Shown here in pieces: positions 1-5,194 of a stretch of DNA of 5,226 nt. The DNA comes from an uncultured Eubacteriales bacterium (GTDB lineage Bacteria > Bacillota > Clostridia > Oscillospirales > Butyricicoccaceae). Every line of letters begins with the position of its first letter. Positions within the stretch are counted from its first letter, which is position 1. The stretch spans positions 1-5,226 of the forward strand of contig CAJTUM010000016.1 of assembly GCA_910579575.1 (NCBI GenBank), written 5' to 3'. Made by a program: the position numbers and the translations under genes. The notes beneath the pieces are model-generated. The model did no database searches, had not been told where the DNA came from, and saw only the letters and a program-made list of their open reading frames with translations.

Positions 1-780
1 ATTGTGCTCTCCGGCATCATGCTCAAAAAGACCAAAGCCTTTGCCGGCGATCCGGCGCCCTTCGTCATGGAGCTTCCCCAGTATCATGTGCCTTCTGCCA
101 ACAACGTATTGCGGGCCACTTGGGAGCGGGGCTGGAGCTTTATCAAGCGGGCTGGCACTGTGATTTTGGCCTCCTCCATCATTCTCTGGTTCCTCCAGGG
201 CTTCGGCTTTGCAGACGGCGCTTTCGGCATGGTGGAAGACAACAATTCCTCTCTGCTGGCCGCCATTGGCAGCGGCGTGGCCTTCGTCTTCAAGCCCTTG
301 GGCTTTGGCGATTGGCAATCCACTGTGGCCACTGTTACCGGCCTGATTGCCAAGGAAAATGTGGTTTCCACCTTTGGCGTGCTGTTCCATTTGGGCGAAG
401 AGGTCGCCGAAGACGCTCCGGATCTTCTGGCCGCCGTGGCGCTGCATTATACCCAGCTGGCCGCTTACTCTTTCATGCTGTTTAATCTGCTCTGCGCCCC
501 TTGTTTTGCCGCCATGGGCGCCATCAAGCGGGAAATGAACAACGCCAAATGGACTCTGGGCGCGATCGGCTATATGTGCGGTTTTGCCTATGTGGTTTCC
601 CTGATTGTTTACCAGCTGGGCGGTTTGTTCACCGGCGAGACCTCTTTTGGTCTGGGTACGATAGCCGCGCTGGCCTGCCTGGCCGGGCTGCTGTGCTTGA
701 TCTTCCGCCGCAATAAGTACGACGAAAATCATCTGACCGTCCGGTCTGTCTCCGCTTCTTCCCCTGCCGGCAGCAGATAA
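1..780 (+). CDS. feoB: Ferrous iron transport protein B, C-terminal part (5' end outside window)
   Basis: FeoB imports Fe2+ across the cytoplasmic membrane, driven or gated by its N-terminal G domain. Only the last 259 residues are here; frame 1 is open from the first base, so the start lies upstream of the window (family members are usually about 650-800 residues). Seen: the conserved stretch GIMLKKTKAF near residue 5; a hydrophobic segment around 51-70; the second Gate-type motif GLIAKENVVSTFG at about 114-126; a segment with CAPCFAAMGAIKRE at about 165-178, matching the conserved Cys-containing C-terminal region of FeoB; then two more hydrophobic segments at about 186-208 and 216-235, and a short polar tail. 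The G domain and first Gate motif are not visible. It is followed after 21 bases by the small Cys-rich partner gene, so the two should be co-transcribed. The family call is firm; the GTG at base 4 is not a real start. Confidence 0.95.
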   Translation: MVLSGIMLKKTKAFAGDPAPFVMELPQYHVPSANNVLRATWERGWSFIKRAGTVILASSIILWFLQGFGFADGAFGMVEDNNSSLLAAIGSGVAFVFKPLGFGDWQSTVATVTGLIAKENVVSTFGVLFHLGEEVAEDAPDLLAAVALHYTQLAAYSFMLFNLLCAPCFAAMGAIKREMNNAKWTLGAIGYMCGFAYVVSLIVYQLGGLFTGETSFGLGTIAALACLAGLLCLIFRRNKYDENHLTVRSVSASSPAGSR

Positions 781-801
781 ATCGGATAAGGAGGCTTTTC
801 T

Positions 802-966
802 ATGAATCTTCCTACTATCATCGGCGCTCTGTTGGTTGCCGCTTTGTTCGCCGCCATTGTGGGCCGGGGGATCCACAACCGGAAACAAGGCAAAGGAGGA
901 TGCAGCTGCGGTTGCGGCGATTGCCCCAGCCGAGGAATGTGTCACCCCAATCTCGATCAAAAGTAA
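802..966 (+). CDS. FeoB-associated Cys-rich small membrane protein
   Basis: This is a 54-residue protein, starting at ATG 802 behind a perfect AAGGAGG (788-794) with 7-base spacing. Residues 4-21 form one hydrophobic helix (PTIIGALLVAALFAAIVG). A short basic stretch (HNRKQGKGG) follows, then a Cys cluster C34-x-C36-x-C38-x2-C41-x5-C47 and a His at 48. This layout, one membrane segment followed by a CxCxCxxC-type tail directly behind feoB, matches the FeoB-associated Cys-rich membrane protein family found in many Firmicutes. Inference: it sits in the inner membrane next to FeoB, and the thiol cluster on the cytoplasmic side may bind Fe2+ as it leaves the pore or fill the FeoC-like accessory role; the exact function of the family is not established. 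The positively charged stretch after the helix supports a cytoplasmic C-terminus. It is the last gene before the operon terminator. Confidence 0.9.
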   Translation: MNLPTIIGALLVAALFAAIVGRGIHNRKQGKGGCSCGCGDCPSRGMCHPNLDQK

Positions 967-971
967 ACGCC

Positions 972-1010
972 AAGCGGCGCATGGAATCAAACATCCATGC
1001 GCCGCTTTTT
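972..1010 (+). terminator. Intrinsic terminator of the feoB operon
   Basis: A perfect 14-bp stem (972-985 with 994-1007) encloses an 8-base loop (986-993) and runs into T1006-T1010. It begins 6 bases after the stop codon of the small Cys-rich gene. On the minus strand no clean T tract follows the hairpin, so it mainly stops plus-strand transcription, although it may also dampen reads coming from the opposite side. Confidence 0.92.
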
Positions 1011-1098
1011 CAGCTCTTTTCTTTGTCCTGTCGTTTGCTATGCAGACGGAGAACCTTTCCCAAATTCCCCGTCGAGGGAATCGCCCGATTTCTATTTT

Positions 1099-1350
1099 TC
1101 AATCGACGGCGCATACAAACAAAAACATTTTGTCCTCATTGCCCGAAGCGTTATCTTTGGAAAAAGAGGAATATATTCTCGCGTTTGTAAATCCGATTTC
1201 TTGCAATATTTGTTCCATTTCTCCAAATTGATAGAGATGCGTTTGAAAATCTATTTTTTCCATTTGCACCAAGGCGGAGCCATAATATCGCTCATAAATA
1301 GAAGGTGAAAATCGCGTTTGGCTGCGCTCGTCATAATAATTTTCTTCCAT
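1099..1350 (-). pseudogene. Probable orphan C-terminal fragment of a class I SAM-dependent methyltransferase
   Basis: Starting at ATG 1350 the frame gives 83 residues; it stays open to TTG 1383 and meets a stop at 1396-1398. The second half reads HLYQFGEMEQILQEIGF, then an R-I-Y-S-S-F strand, and ends with MFLFVCAVD. This resembles the end of class I SAM-dependent methyltransferases, where a Y-(T/S)-x-x-E-(M/L) helix, an 'xxAGF..I.VYG.F' strand and a closing 'M.LFVC' strand are usual. The SAM-binding Rossmann half (glycine-rich motif I, about 150 residues) is missing, and the bases upstream do not supply it in any minus frame I read. By hand count 1141-1380 is about 38% GC, against about 70% in 1381-1440. 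I infer a decayed or truncated, possibly acquired gene; a short expressed protein is the alternative. A weak GAGG lies ahead of ATG 1350. Family call moderate, decay call moderate. Confidence 0.5.
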
Positions 1351-1383
1351 TCCATCGCCTCGGATTTCATTTATCCTCTTCAA

Positions 1384-1516
1384 TCGGCAAGCGTTTCACG
1401 CCGACGGCGGGCTTTGCGGCGACGCCCCCGCCGCTTGTTCCAAGCAATGGGGGCGCTGAAAAATTCCGCCGTCTGACCATGAAATAAAGAAGAAATTTGC
1501 AAGGCTCCGCCGGCTA
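1384..1516. other. GC-rich spacer between gpsA and the methyltransferase remnant
   Basis: This completes the 506-base stretch (1011-1516) without an intact gene. The bases from 1386 to 1460 are strongly GC-rich and full of GGC/GCC words. On the minus strand a 37-codon frame runs from ATG 1480 to TGA 1367. It begins MVRRRNFSAPP, ends GVKRLPIEEDK, and overlaps a following ATG at 1370 as ATGA. It lacks a ribosome binding site, so I do not call it a gene. No convincing terminator was found after gpsA; its stop is followed only by a 3-bp GGC/GCC hairpin and scattered T-rich words. Between 1011 and 1098 I see only a weak 6-bp hairpin (1064-1081). Confidence 0.4.
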
Positions 1517-2545
1517 TTACCACTGGATATGCTTCATCCAGCTTTCTTCAATCTCGTGTTTTTTGTCCCGCGTCATCAGCGCCTGGACGGTGTCGTCCAA
1601 AGAAACGCCCTCATAGAGCAGGCTGTAGACCGCCTGGCAAATGGGCAGCTGCGCCGCCACCTCTTTGCCCTTGGCCAGCTCATGGACCGCCTGCGCCGCA
1701 AAATAGCCCTCCACTGTGGCTCCCACCTGACGAATGGCCTCCTCCGGCGGCGTTCCGCCGCCAATCAGCAGGCCGGCTCGCCGATTGCGAGAATGCTGAG
1801 AAATGCAGGTGACGATCAAATCTCCCACGCCGGAAAGACCAGTAAACGTTTCCGGCCTGCCGCCCAGAGCCACGCCGAAGCGCGCCATTTCCATAATGCC
1901 TCGGGTCATAATCATGGCCTTGGTATTATCGCCAAAGCCTGCGCCGTCGCTGACGCCCACCGCCAGCGCCATGATATTTTTCATGGCGCCTCCCAGCTCT
2001 GCGCCCACGATATCCGGCGTGGTATACACCCGGAAGGTAGGATTCATAAAAGCGGCCTGGACAGCCTCCGCCGCGGCTTTATTCATCGAGGCGGCCACCA
2101 CCGCCGTAGGAATCCCCCGGCCCACTTCTTCGGCGTGGGAAGGGCCTGTCAGGGCCACGATAGGGGCGGCGCCCATAAACACCCGCTCCAGCAGGTCGGA
2201 AAACAACGAGTAACCGCTGTTTTTATCAAACCCCTTGGAAAGCAGCACGACCGCTTGCTTTTTGCCCAAGTAAGGGCGCATTTTTTGAGCCGTTTCAAAC
2301 ACTGCGAAACTGGGCGTGGCCACCACCGCTATCTCCGCCGGCTGGACGCAGGCAATGTCTGAGGTCACCCGCACCTGGCCAGGCAGCTTGATCCCTGGCA
2401 GCAGGGCCAGGTTTTCCCGCTCCTGCTGAAGCATAGCGGCTTCTTTTTCATCAAAGGACCACAACGTCACCTCGTGGCCATTTTCGCACAACATTTTTGC
2501 AGCCGCAATGCCCCAGCTGCCAGAGCCGATTACAGAAATTTTCAT
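1517..2545 (-). CDS. gpsA: Glycerol-3-phosphate dehydrogenase [NAD(P)+]
   Basis: GpsA reduces dihydroxyacetone phosphate to sn-glycerol-3-phosphate in the cytoplasm, supplying the backbone of phospholipids. The protein has 342 residues, normal for the family. Seen (numbered from the second Met): the nucleotide-binding loop GSGSWG at 7-12 in an N-terminal Rossmann fold; SKGF with Lys104; GPSHAEEVGRG from 134; GGAMKNIMALA with the catalytic-type Lys189; GDLIVTC at 241-247; and SRNRR at 252-256, which contacts substrate phosphate and cofactor in the family. It ends with the helical domain and the family-typical LMTRDKK. Start choice: two Met codons are adjacent (2548 and 2545). GGAGG is 4 bases from the first but 7 from the second, and MKISVIG is the usual beginning, so I chose 2545. 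It lies 46 bases after plsY, whose substrate it makes; both probably share one mRNA. Confidence 0.96.
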   Translation of the reverse strand: MKISVIGSGSWGIAAAKMLCENGHEVTLWSFDEKEAAMLQQERENLALLPGIKLPGQVRVTSDIACVQPAEIAVVATPSFAVFETAQKMRPYLGKKQAVVLLSKGFDKNSGYSLFSDLLERVFMGAAPIVALTGPSHAEEVGRGIPTAVVAASMNKAAAEAVQAAFMNPTFRVYTTPDIVGAELGGAMKNIMALAVGVSDGAGFGDNTKAMIMTRGIMEMARFGVALGGRPETFTGLSGVGDLIVTCISQHSRNRRAGLLIGGGTPPEEAIRQVGATVEGYFAAQAVHELAKGKEVAAQLPICQAVYSLLYEGVSLDDTVQALMTRDKKHEIEESWMKHIQW

Positions 2546-2551
2546 CATGAT

Positions 2552-2558
2552 ACCTCCC
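2552..2558 (-). promoter_or_regulatory. gpsA ribosome binding site
   Basis: The minus strand reads GGGAGGT here. The GGAGG core is 7 bases from ATG 2545 and only 4 bases from ATG 2548, which favours the downstream Met as the real start. Confidence 0.8.
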
Positions 2559-2591
2559 GGGCCTTCGCCCTTGCAGCCCTTCGCTTCAATT

Positions 2592-3212
2592 TCATCGCTT
2601 ATTTTTGTTGGAATCGCCCAGTTTGGATTCCGTTCCCTGCTTCAGGCGACGGATATTGGATCGATGTTTCCAGATCACCACGGCCGCCAAGCCGCCGCTG
2701 AACAAGACATACCATAGGTTGTCCCGGTGAAACAGTAGCATGGAAGGCAAAAAGCTGACCGCCGCCAAAATGGAAGCCAACGACACAATGCGAGTCAGCA
2801 GCACAGTGGAGGCAAAAACTGCCAGCATAATCAAAAACATCCGCCAATCGAACGCCAAAATCATAGCGGCGGCGCTCATGACGCCCTTGCCGCCCTGGAA
2901 GCCATAGTACACAGGAAAAATGTGCCCCAGCACAGCCACGCCGCCGGCATAGAGCATTGCCTCCGGCCCAACCAGCCATCGAGCCATCCACATGGCCAAA
3001 ACAGCCTTGAGCCCGTCGCCCAGCATCACCAGCAACGCCTTGTGCGCGCCAAAATTCCGCAGCGTGTTGGTGGCGCCGGCGTTGCCGCTTCCCATTTGCC
3101 GGATATCTTGGTGGTAAAACAGTTTGGATACTGTGATAGAGGTGCTGAAAGAGCCCAACAAATAGGCGCAAACCATAGTCAGCCCCCAGGCCCAAACATT
3201 TTTTGGAAACAT
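2592..3212 (-). CDS. plsY: Acyl-phosphate:glycerol-3-phosphate acyltransferase
   Basis: PlsY is an integral membrane enzyme that transfers an acyl group from acyl-phosphate (made by PlsX) to glycerol-3-phosphate, giving lysophosphatidic acid. At 206 residues it is family-sized. Seen: an N-terminal membrane helix ending YLLGSFSTS (17-25); motif 1 GSGNAGATNTLR at 41-52; GDGLKA at 65-70; motif 2 GHIFPVYYGFQGGKGV at 96-111, where FQGGKG replaces the commoner FKGGKG; helices at about 125-150 and 165-181; and motif 3 KHRSNIRRLKQGTESKLG at 182-199, followed by a short basic tail. The frame is open up to 3266, but ATG 3212 has an AAGGGGAG site just ahead and begins the membrane helix correctly, so I reject the longer start. 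It is the first gene of a plsY-gpsA unit with its own promoter at 3297-3325. The order der, plsY, gpsA is common in Firmicutes. Confidence 0.96.
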   Translation of the reverse strand: MFPKNVWAWGLTMVCAYLLGSFSTSITVSKLFYHQDIRQMGSGNAGATNTLRNFGAHKALLVMLGDGLKAVLAMWMARWLVGPEAMLYAGGVAVLGHIFPVYYGFQGGKGVMSAAAMILAFDWRMFLIMLAVFASTVLLTRIVSLASILAAVSFLPSMLLFHRDNLWYVLFSGGLAAVVIWKHRSNIRRLKQGTESKLGDSNKNKR

Positions 3213-3216
3213 GATA

Positions 3217-3224
3217 CTCCCCTT
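3217..3224 (-). promoter_or_regulatory. plsY ribosome binding site
   Basis: The minus strand reads AAGGGGAG, ending 4 bases before ATG 3212. It supports that start over in-frame codons further upstream (the frame is open to 3266). Confidence 0.7.
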
Positions 3225-3258
3225 CCGGGTTTTTATTAGGACGCAGCTTCCGCCCCTC

Positions 3259-3288
3259 AGCGCCAACGGCCCAGGCCGTCCAAACGCT
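3259..3288 (-). promoter_or_regulatory. Hairpin in the plsY-gpsA 5' leader
   Basis: Two nested stems are seen. The inner one is 5 bp (3266-3270 with 3275-3279) around a 4-base loop; the outer one is 4 bp (3259-3262 with 3285-3288), separated from it by small internal loops. It would begin almost at the predicted transcription start (near 3290), so it would cap the 5' end of the mRNA. A stabilising 5' stem is the simplest reading; no T tract follows it and no riboswitch family is recognised. Confidence 0.4.
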
Positions 3289-3296
3289 ATGCGGTT

Positions 3297-3325
3297 ATTT
3301 TACAATAAATCCACCTTCTTGTAAA
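3297..3325 (-). promoter_or_regulatory. Sigma-A/sigma-70 promoter for plsY-gpsA
   Basis: The minus strand has -35 TTTACA (3325-3320; 5 of 6 matches to TTGACA), a 17-base spacer and -10 TAAAAT (3302-3297; 5 of 6 matches to TATAAT). The predicted start is near 3290, leaving a leader of about 78 bases before plsY. It lies just downstream of the terminator at 3361-3390, so plsY-gpsA is uncoupled from der and from the RNA gene between them. This is the best promoter in the window. Confidence 0.82.
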
Positions 3326-3360
3326 GATTGCATTGCCCATTTGCTCGCCGGAATCCCACT

Positions 3361-3390
3361 AAAAAATCAGCCTGGAGACATCCAGGCTGA
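3361..3390 (-). terminator. Intrinsic terminator of the structured RNA
   Basis: On the minus strand a perfect 10-bp stem (3390-3381 with 3376-3367) closes a 4-base loop and is followed at once by six T (3366-3361). There is no T tract on the plus-strand side, so the direction is clear. No protein gene ends shortly before it; what precedes it is the folded RNA at 3382-3566. Its 5' arm can alternatively pair with the 5' flank of that RNA. Confidence 0.93.
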
Positions 3391-3566
3391 AAGGGGCGCA
3401 AGTTACCTCCGCGTCTTTTGATGTGCGGAGGGTATGATGATATGTCCTGCGCCCTATTCGTTCCACAAAAGCTAACATGGCGCTGTGGAACTGGCGCGCT
3501 TCGAGACATTTTGTCCCCAAAAGCCGGGTTGGGAGAAGCTCCTCCACAAGCAGCGCCCCAGCCCAG
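3382..3566 (-). ncRNA. Structured small RNA, 6S-like rod (family not proven)
   Basis: No credible protein is encoded here, yet the minus strand folds well. Closing stem: 3559-3553 (GGGGCGC) with 3399-3393 (GCGCCCC). It extends outward by 3566-3560 with 3388-3382 (two G-U pairs), across a small bulge on the 3' side. Then comes a nearly symmetric bubble (44 and 43 bases). Apical part: 3508-3504 with 3447-3443, then 3499-3493 with 3454-3449 (one bulge), then a perfect 8-bp stem 3491-3484 with 3467-3460 around a 16-base loop. The loop lies at the midpoint of the molecule. The 3' side of the bubble holds a perfect 7-bp hairpin (3431-3425 with 3412-3406). Known for 6S RNA: about 180-200 nt, closing stem, central bubble often with a 3'-side hairpin, long apical stem, mimicking an open promoter to bind RNA polymerase. 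All of these are matched in shape only. Alternatives are another sRNA family or an attenuator; the plsY promoter downstream argues against the latter. Confidence 0.5.
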
Positions 3567-3578
3567 CAAAAATTTCCG

Positions 3579-3607
3579 AATGTGGCCATACCCAAATTAC
3601 TTCCCAA
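3579..3607 (-). promoter_or_regulatory. Possible weak promoter for the structured RNA
   Basis: The minus strand has TTGGGA (3607-3602; 4 of 6 to TTGACA), a 17-base spacer and CACATT (3584-3579; only 3 of 6 to TATAAT). It would start transcription near 3572, a few bases before the 5' end predicted independently from the fold (3566). The position is persuasive, the -10 box is poor. Confidence 0.3.
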
Positions 3608-3623
3608 TTTCTTGTTTACTGAA

Positions 3624-3668
3624 ATTCTTAACTCCTGTATCGAAAATACCGATATACGATGTAAGAAT
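3624..3668. repeat. Interrupted inverted repeat upstream of the structured RNA
   Basis: The outer arms are ATTCTTA (3624-3630) and TAAGAAT (3662-3668); the inner arms are TATCG (3638-3642) and CGATA (3650-3654). The block is AT-rich and lies just upstream of the candidate RNA promoter. It could be a protein-binding site or a folded tail of the der transcript; no T tract makes it a terminator. Confidence 0.4.
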
Positions 3669-3828
3669 ACGGGCTAATCAGTTCCATTTTTGCGCTATCA
3701 GCAAGCAGACGGATAGAAGGCTCTTCGATGACAATCGTGCGGCTTTGAAACAACAGATTTCAAGATCGCCGCAGGCGGCGGAGGGATTCTTACCCCAACT
3801 CCGCCTAAGCCTGATAAAAAAGAAAGCG
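3669..3828. other. Non-coding stretch downstream of der
   Basis: This is the part of the 616-base plsY-der gap not covered above. It holds two hairpins: a 6-bp stem 3745-3750 with 3758-3763, and a 7-bp GC-rich stem 3777-3783 with 3799-3805 with inner G-C pairs. Neither is followed by a T tract on the minus strand. The minus strand has six T (3821-3816) right after the der stop, but the only hairpin before them is 5 bp (3836-3850), inside the last der codons and about 10 bases away, so no clear der terminator can be named. Confidence 0.4.
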
Positions 3829-5154
3829 TCAATCCTCGCCTTTTTGGCGAATAATCATCTTGATAGGCGTCCCTTGCAGCGCAAAAACCTCCCGAATGCG
3901 GTTTTCCAGGTAACGCAGGTAGGAAAAATGAAACAGCCGAGCATCGTTGCAAAAACAGACAAAGGTTGGGGGTTTAATTCCCACCTGGGTCATATAATAG
4001 ATTTTCAGACGCCGGCCCTTGTCTGTAGGGGGCTGAACCCGCAAAGTGGCCTCGGCCAGGATGGTGTTCAGCGTGCCGGTGGTGATGCGCATAGCGTTGT
4101 TTTGGGCCACAGTGTTGATAATAGGGAACAGCTGGTCTACCCGCTGGCCTGTCAGAGCGGAGAGAAAGACCACTGGGGCATATTGCATATAAGCCAGCCC
4201 TTCCCGAATTTTCAGCTCAAATTCCTTCTGCGTGTTGGTCTCCTTCTCAATCAGATCCCATTTGTTCACCACGATGACGGCGGCCTTGCCGTTTTCGTGG
4301 GCGTAACCGGCGATTTTGGTATCCTGCTCGGTGACGCCTTGTGTGGCGTCAATGAGAATCAGACATACGTCCGCCCGTTCGATGGCCATAATGGACCGCA
4401 AGGCGCTGATTTTCTCCAAATCTTCGTCCACCCGGGCCTTTTTGCGAATACCGGCAGTATCCACCAGCACATATTTTCCGTGCTGATTTTCCACCCGCTG
4501 ATCGATGCTGTCCCGCGTGGTGCCCGGCACGTCGCTGACGATGACCCTCTCTTCCCCGGCGATGCGGTTGAGCAGGGAGGATTTGCCCGCGTTGGGCTTG
4601 CCGATCAGCGCCACTCGAATCAGGCCCTCTTCCTCCTCTTCCCCCTGGTCCTCTGGGGGGAAATGCGCATAGCAGGCGTCCAACAAATCGCCGGTGTTAT
4701 TGCCGTGGATGGCGGACACGCCCACCGGGTCCCCCATGCCCAGGTTGTAGAATTCATAAAATTCCGCCGGCGGCTCTCCAGGAGCGTCCAGTTTGTTGAC
4801 GCACAAAACCACCGGTTTTTTGGAGCGCTTGAGCAGCGCCGCCACGTCCTGATCCGCCGCGGTGACGCCGGTACGCACGTCGACGATAAAGATAATCACA
4901 TCGGCGGCGTCGATGGCGATCATGGCCTGAGCCCGCATAAATTTCAGAATCTGGTCGTCGGTCTTGGGCTCGATGCCCCCGGTATCGATGAGCTGAAAGA
5001 CCCGACCTCGCCATTCCCCTTCGGCATAAATCCGGTCCCGCGTGACGCCGGGGGTATCCTCCACAATGGATTGTTTCCGGCCAATCAGCCGGTTAAAGAG
5101 CATGGATTTGCCCACATTGGGCCTGCCCACGATTGCAATAACTGGTTTTCCCAT
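3829..5154 (-). CDS. der: Ribosome biogenesis GTPase Der (EngA)
   Basis: Der is an essential cytoplasmic GTPase with two G domains in tandem that helps assemble the 50S ribosomal subunit. It has 441 residues, normal for the family. Domain 1: G1 GRPNVGKS (10-17), G2 Thr in VTRDR (near 38), G3 DTGG (57-60), G4 NKLD (120-123), G5 VSA (146-148). An acidic linker with five Glu (172-176) follows. Domain 2: G1 GKPNAGKS (185-192), G2 TTRD (212-215), G3 DTAG (232-235), G4 NKWD (297-300), G5 SAL (332-334). The KH-like RNA-binding domain covers about 350-441 and ends KMIIRQKGED. All GTPase motifs are intact; Met18 after the P-loop Ser is a less common residue where Thr is usual. The start MGKPVIAIVGRPN matches the family, although the ribosome binding site is poor: only a G run (5171-5167 on the minus strand) 12 bases away. 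It is transcribed towards plsY but separated from it by a structured RNA and a terminator. Confidence 0.97.
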   Translation of the reverse strand: MGKPVIAIVGRPNVGKSMLFNRLIGRKQSIVEDTPGVTRDRIYAEGEWRGRVFQLIDTGGIEPKTDDQILKFMRAQAMIAIDAADVIIFIVDVRTGVTAADQDVAALLKRSKKPVVLCVNKLDAPGEPPAEFYEFYNLGMGDPVGVSAIHGNNTGDLLDACYAHFPPEDQGEEEEEGLIRVALIGKPNAGKSSLLNRIAGEERVIVSDVPGTTRDSIDQRVENQHGKYVLVDTAGIRKKARVDEDLEKISALRSIMAIERADVCLILIDATQGVTEQDTKIAGYAHENGKAAVIVVNKWDLIEKETNTQKEFELKIREGLAYMQYAPVVFLSALTGQRVDQLFPIINTVAQNNAMRITTGTLNTILAEATLRVQPPTDKGRRLKIYYMTQVGIKPPTFVCFCNDARLFHFSYLRYLENRIREVFALQGTPIKMIIRQKGED

Positions 5155-5167
5155 ACTAAAACTATAC

Positions 5168-5194
5168 CCCCAAAAAATCTCCGATTTTTCGGGG
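5168..5194 (-). promoter_or_regulatory. Hairpin directly upstream of der
   Basis: A 7-bp stem (5173-5179 with 5183-5189, 3-base loop) is extended past one mismatch by four G-C pairs (5168-5171 with 5191-5194). On the minus strand the 3' arm contains the G run that is the only Shine-Dalgarno-like sequence before der. It may be a leader structure that limits translation, or the end of an upstream transcript, since a run of six T lies within the 3' arm. The upstream gene is outside the window. Confidence 0.35.

Noticed and set aside
836..1308. Plus-strand ORFs of 131, 96 and 103 codons
   Set aside because: They run across the Cys-rich gene and the perfect operon terminator, or mirror the methyltransferase remnant, without start signals.
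1529..2362. 277-codon plus-strand ORF opposite gpsA
   Set aside because: It is an antisense shadow of gpsA, His/Arg-rich in the way typical of reversed GC-rich coding DNA.
3361..3566. T-box or known metabolite riboswitch controlling plsY
   Set aside because: No T-box GGTGG motif or familiar aptamer core was seen, and plsY has its own near-consensus promoter downstream of the terminator.
3300..3607. Two minus-strand ORFs of 82 and 89 codons between der and plsY
   Set aside because: Both read through the strong terminator hairpin or its T tract and through the RNA stems, have no ribosome binding site and show no recognisable protein features.
3777..3805. tRNA-like 3' half (minus strand GGGG, 7-base loop, then CCCTCCGCCGCC)
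   Set aside because: It resembles a T arm plus acceptor strand, but the loop reads TAAGAAT instead of TTCRANT, the T stem is only 3-4 bp, and no matching acceptor 5' strand, D arm or anticodon arm exists upstream, where der codes.
3814..3850. Intrinsic terminator of der
   Set aside because: The T-rich tract is present but the only hairpin is 5 bp and about 10 bases away, too weak and too far.
3698..3952. 84-codon minus-strand ORF overlapping the end of der
   Set aside because: It covers the der C-terminus in another frame; its GVRIPPPP-like stretch comes from the GC-rich hairpin at 3777-3805.
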